From positions 14,576,770-14,640,769 of the forward strand of contig CM119271.1 in assembly GCA_051294375.1 (NCBI GenBank): 64,000 nt of DNA. The letters are read 5' to 3'. The DNA comes from Paraspadella gotoi (Eukaryota; Chaetognatha). Below are positions 45,201 through 55,073 of this stretch, one piece after another. Under the pieces are notes generated by a model. It saw nothing but the letters and a program-made list of their open reading frames with translations. It did no database searches and was not told where the DNA came from. Both the position numbers and the translations under genes were made by a program. The number at the start of each line of letters is the position of its first letter. Within the stretch, counting starts at the first letter, position 1.

Positions 45201-47896
45201 GCAGGAGGGGAAGAGCAGGAGGATCCTGCTTTTCCGTTTTATTCTTTTGTCCATTTCGGTGGACAAACACGACATCTGGAACAAAAGAGCAAACACGTGG
45301 TGGAGAGGAGCACATGATAGGATCAGTAGCACCTATGGCGCGGAGGTAGCACGAGCTCCTCCCAACCCAAAGGACTCGGGTTCGCGCTCTGCTGATTCAC
45401 ACAAGTAAAAGCGGGACGGGCGTCTAACCCACCTGTAGTGACAGACTACAGCCCGATCCGAAGTTCGGGGACCTTGTGTGCAACGGACGGTAAACTGCTC
45501 GCGGCATCGCCTTCCACAATTATCAAATTATTTACACAAATAAACGAGGAGATTAATAATTATTGAGGGAGATTATGATGATTAAAAGGTGATTCAAAAT
45601 AGAAAGTAAATACCCCGTGTTCCGTTCGCGTTGGTGGTTTTAGGCCTCCATCACTCTTACAAGATAATGAAATAGCAGGTCCCTGCAAGCTTTCAATCAA
45701 GACTCTCTCACAGTCTCGTTTATTCACTCCCAGAGTTATAAGTTTATATATAAGTTTCATTTCGTGTTTAATTCATTTACTATTCTTTGTTTAATTTTTT
45801 ATCTAACACAGTAAAATTGGCGAAGATAGACCATTTTAGGCGTGTTCTTGATTGAATTTAAAAAGAAAATTATATCATAAAAAATCCCTATTAATGGTCT
45901 AATCAATGGCGTATCTGAATTATCTTAGAATTAAAAAAAAATACTGTCCTGAGCATGTTCTTAACTGTCTTAAATAATTATTTCATTAATAATTAATAAT
46001 TTATTTTAATAATTTAAAGTAATTAATCAGTAATTTTAATGAGACCATTAAAGAAAGGTCGTTTTACATAAGTAATATCAAATTAATCTTATACTTTGGT
46101 ATAGAATGAAGAATTAAAATTTAAAAAAATATTTATCCAATGAAAAAATGGTACGCATTTTTTGGGTGTCACTCGCGAACGGACACGGGGTAGTTCATGA
46201 AATTGGGAATTTTGATGTTAGTTTCTTGAGGGTAGGTTGAAGACTGCCCCATTTCATTTCTCTTTTTTTTTGTTAGAAATTTGTCTTTTTTTGCAACCTG
46301 AGCTTTGAGGAAGACAGAAGTAATTAAATTAGCGTTTTCATTAATAAAATTAAGTCTTTAATTTTAAGAATTTTACTTCTGGCGGAAAAACAGCATCAAG
46401 AAATCATGCGATCTTGTCAGAATGACAAAACTAAATGGGGTAAGTTCTCATCTTTCCTGACCCATTTCAGAGGACTCACCCAATTTGAGAGGAAGCCATG
46501 AGAAGGCGGCGGCCGGGGATCCGTTGCCACGAACGAATTCGATTCCGTCGAGAATGAGGAGATGACGACGAGGATAATCTAGAGAGAGCGCCTCGCGGGT
46601 CAACGCAGGTAGGTTACTGGTCAAGATGGAAAAAGAACATGAAAAAGAGGTCCAACTTTGTTATGCATCAAATTTTAAACGCATGCTCATTGCTCTTACA
46701 CAAAAACACTTTAATTATATAATATATATGATATATATTATATAAATATAGTCTGAGAGAGAAAGAAAGATGTGAGATGTATTGGAAAAGACGGTCTTCA
46801 AAAAAAAATGATAAAAAAGGGTTTCAAGTCCAGAGACGAAAATCGGAGAAGCGAATGCCTGAATGGGATTATCGCGAAAAGACGCGAGCCCGGAGAGGAT
46901 GAGGAAGAGAGGATTGAGAGAGAAAGAGGAGCGAAACGAGATATCGTGAAGCGCCTTTTATTCGACAAAACGCGTCAGGATTCACTAATAATGGAAGGAA
47001 AAGGGAAGAACGATGCGACTCGCTCTCTTCTTCGACGACACGTGGTCACGGCCACGGTCACGGCCACGGTCACGGCCATAAATCGTCTTCTCCATTTCAC
47101 ATACAACTATGAGATTGGTTCGCCTTCATCCCGCTCACGGCATTCCCTTCTTTTCTCAAAATCCTTTGAATTATACGAGCCTTTTTACGATGGCCAAGAG
47201 GGTGAATGTCAAAGAGAGAGAACAAAGAGAACTACCAATGGTACCAATTTTTCGGGAACACGAACATAAATCGTCTGCCTCAAGATAGATTTGTCCATTT
47301 TACTTCTCAAAGACAAGATCGCCTCTCCCGTCCATTTTTTTCTCATCCCAAGAAGTGGTCAGTGAGAATAAGTCAGTCAGATAAGAACAAGTTTGAGCAA
47401 ACAATGTCGGATCTGCTACGATAATTAATTAATTAATTGATTAATTAATTATTTAATTAATAGATTTAATTAATTAATTAATAGATAATTAATTAATAGA
47501 TTAATTATAATTTATATTCAGCTTGTCATCATCGATGTCCTTAAATTGAGTCAGGACAGTTATTAAATGTTTTGTTTACATTTTATCAAAACAAACAAAT
47601 ATCTCTATTATCGAGCCAGGCGGGCAAAGCCCGTCCTTCTAGATTTTTTTTCGGTTTAGCTTTCGGTCTCGCTTTTTTGCAATCATGGCTTCTGAAGTGT
47701 GATATCATAGGGGAGTTGAATTTTCATATATGGCTTCAATCATCAGATCTTTAAAATTCTCATGTTTCATATCAATATTGGTATTTGTTATTTTATTACA
47801 AAACAAAACGTTTTAATTATATGTCGCTCTCTCTCTCTCTCTTTTCTCCGTCACTGTCTTCTTTAAACGATTCCGCTCTGAGCGTCTGTCAGCTTT

Positions 47897-47938
<42 letters not shown>

Positions 47939-48439
47939 TTTTTACAAAAATTTTTTTAGATATAATGTGGGTTCACTATGTAAAAAACGATGCCGCGAAC
48001 AAGGCGCGACCCGGGTCTTTGGGTAGAGAATAGCTCACGCTACGTGCGGGCGCCATAAGTACTGCTGATTCTTTAACGAGTAAGGGGCTGTAGAGCTCTC
48101 TCTCTCTCTCTCTCTTTAATTATTATATATCGCTCCTTTCTCTTTCTCTTTTTCTCTGCAGGGCTGTCTCTCTTCTCTCTCTCTTTTTCTCTCTCTCTCT
48201 CTGTCTCTCTGTCTCTCTGTGTGTGTCTGTCCCTATCTTCAAAAAGTACATTCTGCGTGCTGTTAAAATTCGTTATTTTTGTTTCCTGTTCTAAAAACTT
48301 TTTTTAGTTGCCATTTATTCCGGCTTTTTTTTCAATACAAAAATCCTAATTTTTCATCCGAGATTTTCGCTGAATTTATTCTCATTTCTTTCTTTCCGTC
48401 TCTCTCTCTCTCTCTTTTTCTCTTCTCTCTCTCTTTCTT

Positions 48440-48479
<40 letters not shown>

Positions 48480-48873
48480 ACTCATACACCGCATTTGTTT
48501 GTTTTTATGCCTATCAATCGCAAATCCAATGACATGACAATCATCGAATCAATGAATGACAATCATCGCATTCACTGAATGACTATCATCACAGCAGTGA
48601 ATGACTATCATCGCATCAATAATTGATTATCATCGAATCAATAATCAATTCCTATTACATCAATAAATTTACTATTACTCAATCAATTATTATTACCTCA
48701 AATCATTACTAGTACATCAACAATTCGTATATCGCATGATTCATTCGTTTTTTCCCGGTTTTTTCATTAATTTTCTATGATAGTGGGCTCTGGCTTGATC
48801 TTGAGTCTTTTAAGATTTTTTTTATTTTATGTCTCCTTCTCTCTCTCTCTCTACTCACTTCTCTCTCTCTCTC

Positions 48874-48904
<31 letters not shown>

Positions 48905-51900
48905 TTTTATGCAATAGCGACGATCCTTATGCTTTTAAGATTTTTTTTAACTTGCATCATTTTTTCAACTTGCATAATTTTTTCAACTGCATTCCGTTCA
49001 AACTTTATATCTAGCTTCTTCACTCACTTCCTACCGGCTCACAAAATTTTCATCTCAAATCTTATCATGGTTAAATAAATAAAAGTTCAAGTAAATTGAC
49101 TCATATTTTTTTCATTTAAACTCATTTCACTGGTACGTTCCACTGAAACTTTATATCAAGCTTCGTCATACGTTTTCCTACCCACACACAAAATTTAACT
49201 CAATCTATCCATCCCAATTATGATTAATTGGAGTATTTATTGGTTAAAATAAGTAAAAGATTTTAGTAAATTCGACTTATGTTTTTCCCTTTAAACTAAT
49301 TTCACTCACACGCATTCCATCGAAATTTTATATCCAGCTTTATCACACACTTTCCTACCACACACACAAATTTAATTCCAATCCAACCAGCAATCACGAG
49401 TTATTTGGAGCTTTTTGCTAAGATGGACGGAAATGACGGATGACTTGACTAATTATTAATTATTGATTAATTTATTTACTAATTTATTAATTAAACTGAT
49501 TAATTTATTTGATTTAACTAATAACAATCTGCAGATACATTAATATAAAAGAAAAAGAAGATAATCAATTATAAAACAGGTTTTTTGTTTTTTTCCATTT
49601 AAACTCATTTCCAACTGGAAAACTATTCCATTCGAACTGATCCGTTCAATCACATCACTCTCCTATCTCCCTCTCTCTCATAATAAATCAAAAATATGTG
49701 CAGAGATCAATCAGCCATCGCACTAATGAGCAATTTGTGTTCAAATATAAAATATTTTTTGTAATTTTCATTTAAAACTCATTTCCACTCGGACGATTCC
49801 ATCGAAACTAATATCAGCTCAATCACACACTAAACCATCCACTAATCATCATATATTTAAATCCATCCATCCAATCACGATAATTGGTGGTTTTAATATG
49901 TAAGGTGGGACGGACGACGGACGGATCGTATCAGTATGATGGAACGGGGCGGAACGGACATCATTTTTTGCATTACAATTAAAATCTATTCTGACATGAT
50001 ATAAGGTGCCGACAATATTGAGGGGCGGACCACGCGACCTGAAAAAAGCTGAGTATAAAAGGAGTATTAGAGTCTCGGTGATCTGCTTGAAATATAGCAG
50101 ATATCCGACTAAAAAATACAAAGGTCAGTGAAAGATAAGAATATTATATTCGTATTGGACAGTGGACAGATATGTCGGTCAGGGCCAAAAATGAACTTAT
50201 ACTCTTCATATATCCTTCTACCGTCTATTATTTCTTTCCCTAAAGATGCCCAAGAATTTTACAAAACTCATTTTATGGCGGACAAAACGTGTGTGTGAAT
50301 GTGAATCGACAGTCCGAGGGAGAGAGAAAAAAAAGGTCTCGGAAGAAAACAAGTCTTCAAATTTTCAAAACCACCAGGTTCATTTGCCCCCCCCGTATCA
50401 ACTTTCCAAATGGTCAATAAGCAACCAAAACTGTAAACAAAAAAGATCAAAGAAAATCTACCGCCAACCGCCTTCTTTCTCTTCCTTAGATTAATTAGCG
50501 GTAATTAACTAATTAATTAATACAAACTATATAAACTAAAAAAATAATTTAAGTAATAAATTAATTAATTTGATCCGAAATGTTTGTTTTTAGGTCTTTT
50601 CGTCACCGACCACGACAATAGCAACGACGACGATGATGGCGACGACGACAATAATGCCGATAAAGATTGACTTGATTGATTAATTGATTAAATAATTAAT
50701 TTATAAATAATTTGATTGATTGAATAATTAATTAAAAAATAACTAAATAAATTGATTGATTGAATAATTAATTGATTAATTGCCCGATTAATTAATTATT
50801 TATTAATTAATTAACTGATTATTTGATTAATTAATACCTCTTGTATTTACATTTATTATAAAAATCTTAAAACCATAAGGATCGTCGCAATCGCACAAGA
50901 AAAATCTGGATTGATGACAAAAGTTCTTGATTACTTAAAAAAAATAAAATTGAGAGAAAGAAAATTAATTTATAAACAGAAAAAAAATTTATTTGCGATT
51001 GTCAATTAAAAGAAATAATAAGTACCGAGAAAATTAAAGTCACAGTTTCTGAAAAAAAAAAAACCGAAAAAGTTTTTTTTGTCATTGTCAAATAAACTGA
51101 TCAGCAGACGCAGCCCCTGAGAAAAAAAATTTGAAGAAAAGAAAATTAATTTATAAACAGAACGAAAAATTCTATTTTGCGATTGTCAATTAAAAAAAAA
51201 AATAAAGTACCGAGAAAAATTAAAGTTACAGTTTCTGAAAAAAAAAAAAAAAAAAAAAAAAAATTTTGTCATTGTCAATTGTCATTGTCAAAAAAACTGA
51301 TCAGCAGACGCAGCCCCTGCAGAAAAATTAGAAAATTAATTATAAACAGAAAGAAAAATAAATATTTGCGATGTGCAAGTTAAAAAATAATAATAAAGTA
51401 CCGAGGAAAATTAAAGTTACAGTTTTCTATTTCAATTTTTTTTTAATAAAAACGCAGAGAGAGAGAGAGAGAAAAAAAAAGAAATCAAAAGGCAGCAGCA
51501 GAAGCAGCAGGAGAAAAAAAAGAAGAGAAAAAGAATAAGCCCCTGCAGAGCCAGCTGCAGACTCGTTTTTCCCCCTATGATTATGAATCAGACGACGGGA
51601 GAAAGAGAGAGGGAGAGAGACATGTAATTAAAAGAGAGAAAGAAGAGAGAGAAAGAAATATGAAAATAAAAGAGAGAAAATTTGTTTGTTTTGATAAAAC
51701 GTAAACAAAACATTTAATAACTGTCCAGACTCAATTTTAAGCACATCGATGATGAGAAGCTGTATATAAATTTTCAGCTTCATACACCAAATCTAATCAT
51801 GAAAAAGGCAATCTATAATTTGGAACGCCAACGACGACGACGACAACGCCACTTATGTGCAAAACCACAGCAATATCGTCACATACGCAAAGCGATTGCG

Positions 51901-53343
51901 ACGATAAAAAGAAACAGGTTTTTTATTTTTTTCCATTTAAACTCATTTCCACTCAGACGATTCTATCGAAACTTGATTTCCAGCTTAATCACACTTTCCT
52001 ACCATCATACAAAATTTCTAGTTAATTGGCCTTCAAATAGTGAAATAGATTTTGGTTTTTTCCATTTAAACTCATTCCATCTACCATTCCATCAAAACTT
52101 TATATCCAACTCAATCACACACTTCCCTACCACACACCAAAATTTTATTCAATCCATCCATCACAATCACGAGTAATGGATTTCTTTACTAAGGTGGGAC
52201 GGACGGACGGACAGACAGACATTCGTTTTTTTGCATAATTTATCATAATTCGATATTCTGACAAGATATATGTGAATGCCCGACAAGATTGAGGGGGCGG
52301 ACCGACGGACCGACAAAGTGAATTATAGAGTCGGGATCTGTGCTTAAAGCAGATCCGACTAAAAATCGTCTCGACGGTGTGCTGCTCTCGTCTCCCTCTG
52401 CTCTCTCTTCTCGTCTTCTCTCCTCGTCCTCGTGTCTACCTCTCTCTCTCTCTCTCAGAATCACGTGAGCTGTCGAATAAGGAAAAGAAACAACAACAAA
52501 CGAAAAATGGAAACGGAGCGAAAAACATTGGAAAGGAAAATGATCGCGCGAAGAAACATGGACGATTCTTCCATCTCGGTACGAGGTACTCGGAATTTCG
52601 GCACAAGGAACGATGTTATTTATTTTAGTAAGTTATTAAAAACATACATATAATTTTTTATTTATTTGTTTTGTTGTTTTGTTTTGTTTTGTTAACAACC
52701 CTCCTCACCTGCAAGACTTGACCACGGATTCGCTGAATGGAAAATCGAGAAAGTCGAGGATTTTCCTCAAAATTCCTTCCATCGTCTCTACATCGCAAGA
52801 AGATGATTGGAGCGAATCCGTCGATGAAGGAAAGACGAGGCCGTTGACGATGGTCAGGCAACGCCCTCTCGCGCCGCGAGTCGGAGTTCGAGGGAGAGAC
52901 GGCGAGGAAAGACTGGACGGCTGCGTCGACGTAGGAGGCGAAGAGAGCGGCGAAGAGAGCGGCGAAGGCGACGAAGAATATAACGCGGCGGCGGCGGCGC
53001 TGAAATCCGAGGACTCTTCATACGCAACAACTGCCACGCGGCGTCGTCGAGGCGGAGTCCGAGGAGGAGACCGCGGCCTCGGCGACGTCGATTCCGAGTC
53101 TTGGATCGGCGGAGGATCCGATCGAGGGACAACTTCTCGTAAAGAATCTCTCCCGTCGCCGAAGTCTCCTTCCTCGTAAACGGCGCGGAGTCGCTCAACC
53201 AGCGCCGTCTTTCCCGATCCAGCGGCGCCGCAAATTACGAGCGGAGCGTCGGCGTCGCCGCGGACGAAGTCGTCGATGGCGGCGAGAAGGGAAGCGCGTC
53301 CGAAAAAGGGACGCGAATCCCGAGGAGGCGACGGAAATTCCAT
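32828..53343 (-). CDS. STAND P-loop NTPase (NACHT-like) with C-terminal TPR-type repeats, resembling NPHP3-type proteins
   Basis: Twelve exons fit in phase. Exon 1 (52709-53343) has the Walker A VICGAAGSGKTALVERL followed by a Ser/Pro-rich insert. Exon 2 (46480-46616) has the Walker B HLLILDGIEFV. Exon 3 (39375-39770) has VRVILTLSRAAASRRFL and GNPLWLFLCLLELANLD. Exon 4 is 39242-39308 and exon 5 is 38818-39161. Exons 6-12 (32828-35864) carry RAEELPHHL, typical of the winged-helix/linker region, then TPR-like helices (AIRFGHKAIELRRRILD, LTFGKYHALTCRLYINIGIL, YGKKHPKTIRAYRVL) and an acidic tail. Checked junctions include TGC-AG|T-AAC, TTG-G|GC-CAA and GAC-G|AT-TCC. Exon 7 lacks one C relative to copy 1 (near 35540), which would cut the protein. 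Such proteins are regulatory ATPases; the NPHP3 comparison is from memory. The start could also be 53382. Confidence 0.75.
37308..37462. repeat. Imperfect inverted repeat inside the transposon
   Basis: The arms aaagtgaag..., then gacatgtttccgctctgat, then agcgcgaatttgctt face their reverse complement (aagcaaattcgcgct, then atcagaggcgaaccatgtcc, then cacttt) across a short AT-rich loop. Probably an older nested MITE. Confidence 0.65.
37511..37698. mobile_element. 188 bp MITE with 58 bp near-perfect inverted repeats
   Basis: The left arm 37511-37568 begins gtgagatattttggtctcac and continues gctcgcgaagg and gaacgttgcccgttccga. The right arm 37641-37698 is its reverse complement with about one mismatch. 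The central ~70 bp is unique. The element can fold almost completely into a hairpin. It is nested in the 2.3 kb element. Confidence 0.85.
38692..38716. other. Assembly gap (25 N)
   Basis: Run of N in intron 5 of the STAND gene, just downstream of the transposon. Sequence on its left (ggaatttaacccggaactca) has a tRNA-derived look but no cloverleaf can be drawn. Confidence 1.
39945..45325 (-). mobile_element. Degenerate DIRS-like retroelement with inverted terminal repeats
   Basis: Inverted repeats of about 170 bp bound the element. The left one, 39958-40155 (tagttgctcttttgttccag to cgaacgccacgaaatcactt), is the reverse complement of about 45150-45315. Between them the minus strand at about 41860-42770 holds a reverse transcriptase broken by many frameshifts. 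Legible motifs spread over three frames are DWASSIDL, DHRKFL, YQYKVLPF, RPLVAW, SIDDIL, LGLQWD and, downstream, an RNase H-like SQEGWASPV. The HRKFL..F and short YQYKVLPF spacing is that of DIRS-type RTs. A frame starting MSESRKPKSS near 44966 may be ORF1. No tyrosine recombinase could be confirmed in 40200-41760. An internal head-to-head joining of end sequences lies at 44310-44405. The element fills intron 2 of the STAND gene. Confidence 0.6.
45335..45500 (-). repeat. Dispersed repeat, matched in part at 48003-48070
   Basis: On the minus strand the text gcgcgaacccgagtcctttg, then gcgccataggtgctactgat, resembles the plus strand at 48003-48070 (gcgcgacccgggtctttggg, then gcgccataagtactgctgat). 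GC-rich, non-coding, function unknown. Confidence 0.55.
45600..45745 (-). repeat. Second copy of the 13.9 kb ORF-end repeat
   Basis: The minus strand encodes LGVNKRDCERVLIESLQ and AISLSCKSDGGLKPP, nearly the same as 13938-14040 on the plus strand, then diverges before the KPVQSQGQ tail. A fragment of the same unknown element. Confidence 0.7.
45746..46479. other. Intron 2 of the STAND gene, AT-rich, no feature seen
   Basis: AT-rich sequence up to exon 2. No ORF, RNA gene or repeat structure is supported. Confidence 0.5.
46772..47269 (+). other. Uncertain plus-strand ORF with a 12-bp tandem repeat
   Basis: A 165-codon open frame in intron 1 of the STAND gene, rich in Arg/Glu/Lys. At 47042-47080 it contains ggtcacggccac repeated about three times, giving TATVTATVTA. 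No domain is recognised. Antisense to the host gene. It may be chance or a transposon relic. Confidence 0.25.
47833..48910. repeat. Cluster of CT microsatellites
   Basis: Tracts of (CT)n at about 47833, 47902-47930, 48097-48115, 48176-48222, 48401-48478 and 48838-48905, interspersed with unique AT-rich sequence. On the host gene strand these are GA tracts. The dense cluster is the strongest simple-sequence feature of the window. Confidence 0.9.
48980..50120. repeat. Degenerate array of 150-250 bp units
   Basis: The block ttccatttaaactcatttcc / gattccatcgaaact / atatccagct.aatcacacac / ttcctacc / aatccatccatcc.atcacga recurs at about 49120, 49290, 49590 and 49770, and again at 51930 and 52060. 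Several units end in gggacggacggacgg. The last unit and the block at 52180-52370 continue into a shared tail that ends in an AGTCGGATCTGC-type hairpin before ACTAAAAA. Confidence 0.65.
51930..52370. repeat. Two further units of the degenerate array with hairpin tail
   Basis: Homologous to 49770-50120. Includes ggtgggacggacggacggac, then a tail ending agtcgggatctg / cagatccgact, an inverted pair separated by about nine bases and followed by AAAAATCG. Confidence 0.65.
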
Positions 53344-53701
53344 CGCGGGCGAACCAGTTGTCGTTATTGGTGGGCGTGGCAAGATTCTTTGGTTTCACTT
53401 CAACCGAAAAGGCATGATATCGTCTATAAACTACCCATGACTATACTTGATTGATTGGTTAGATAACTATCGTTGAATCCTATAAAATATATGGAACGAA
53501 ATAAATGAATTCGAAGCGAAAGAAAAAAATATTTTTGAAATGACATCAAAAATTTGTGAATGATCAAAATTTATTTCCTCGAGTCGCGGAAACGAAAAAG
53601 AATTTCGGGAGAAAAAAAAAAAAACTAAGTTTTTTGGACGAAAAAGTAAAGTTTTTTTTGATCACGTGACGACAAGGCCACGCCAACTCCCCGGATGGAA
53701 T

Positions 53702-54092
<391 letters not shown>

Positions 54093-54213
54093 TTAATACA
54101 AAAGTTTAACAACAAAACTGCAATAAACAGAACGGCAAATAAAATAATTGTAACAAAAATTTCTTAGAAAAGTTGAGTCTTTTCTGAGAAATTAACCGAG
54201 TTCGTTTTGAATT

Positions 54214-54678
54214 CTATTGTTTTGCTGGAGGAGCAACGCTTCCCCTCTTCGCCTCCTCCGCTTCTATCGCGTTCAACGCTTGACGGTTTTTGTACGTGTT
54301 GTAAAAATTCACTTCGCCCACCTGAGGAAATGTGGAAAATCTGGAGTCTGGACTTCGTATTCTCGTTAAATCAAACAAAAGAACAATTTAGGGTTTTTGT
54401 CGTTTCCATCAACCCGTCACGCGAGTGAGAAAGAGATGAGCAGATTTAAATCCTAATCAATTACCCTTTCACATTCCGATGAAACCAATCCTCTCTCAAA
54501 CTACTAAATTCCAACTTGTCCCTTTCCTCGAACCGACCTTCAACTTGATCATAACGAACTCCATTCCGGCGCCGAGAAGGAAAAAGAAAGGCATGAAACT
54601 GTACATGCCGAATCGTTGTCGGCCGGGCCAGCGCCGGAGAATCCTGGCCAGAGTCGGTGAGTACATCCGGGACTTCAT
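54214..54678 (-). CDS. UQCC5: SMIM4/UQCC5-like small mitochondrial membrane protein
   Basis: Two exons encode about 75-80 residues. The readable core is YSPTLARILRRWPGRQRFG, then MYSFMPFFFLLGAGMEFVMI (one transmembrane segment) and KLKV, then GEVNFYNVYKNRQALNAIEA and a polar C-terminus. This pattern of basic helix, PG.QRFG..F.PFFF, a single TM span and FY.VY matches SMIM4 (UQCC5), an inner-membrane complex III assembly factor. The start could be 54678 (MKSRMYSP) or 54666 (MYSP), the latter aligning with the family start. An in-frame ATG at 54738 would add about 20 residues. Identification relies on the short family pattern, so I rate it slightly lower. Confidence 0.85.
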
Positions 54679-55073
54679 CCTCGGCGACGAAACAAGAATC
54701 TGAAGAGATCTTTTTTTTGGTCGAGCGGGCGACGCCACCGAGGGCGCCTTAAACGAAGGCGAGACGTCGCGTTACGTTAGCTCGTTTCGATATCGTTTTC
54801 GCGACGCCCTGGACATCTCAGCTCGAGGGGGCTAGATCGTCATAGTGACCGTCATCCTTTTTTAAAAATCGTTTTGCTCCAAGCTGTCAAGTACAACAAG
54901 AAAAACAATTTGCGTATAAATAAAAATAACATTGGATCTATGAGGCTGAAAAGGTCATATTGTATCACCATAACAACGGGACGCATCGACTGGGTAAAAA
55001 AAAAAGTACTTCTGGTCGGTATGAGATTTATTTATTTTATAATCGTTTTGGCGGAAATCTTCTTCAATCTTTG

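Larger units (their letters stand above)
47509..51778. mobile_element. 4.3 kb intronic element bounded by ~90 bp inverted repeats
   Basis: The left arm (47519-47606: catcatcgatgtccttaaat, then gacagttattaaatgttttg, then atcaaaacaaacaaat) is the reverse complement of 51675-51771 (atttgtttgttttgat, then aaacatttaataactgtcca, then gcacatcgatgatgag) at about 90% identity. The interior has no long coding frame. It holds several CT microsatellites, AT-rich simple sequence (taattaat), a degenerate array (48980-50120) and other dispersed repeats. It is probably an inactive DNA element or a nest of elements. Confidence 0.55.

Noticed and set aside
52679-53179. Plus-strand 166-codon ORF
   Set aside because: Complement of exon 1 of the STAND gene; the minus strand has the P-loop and a phase-compatible donor.
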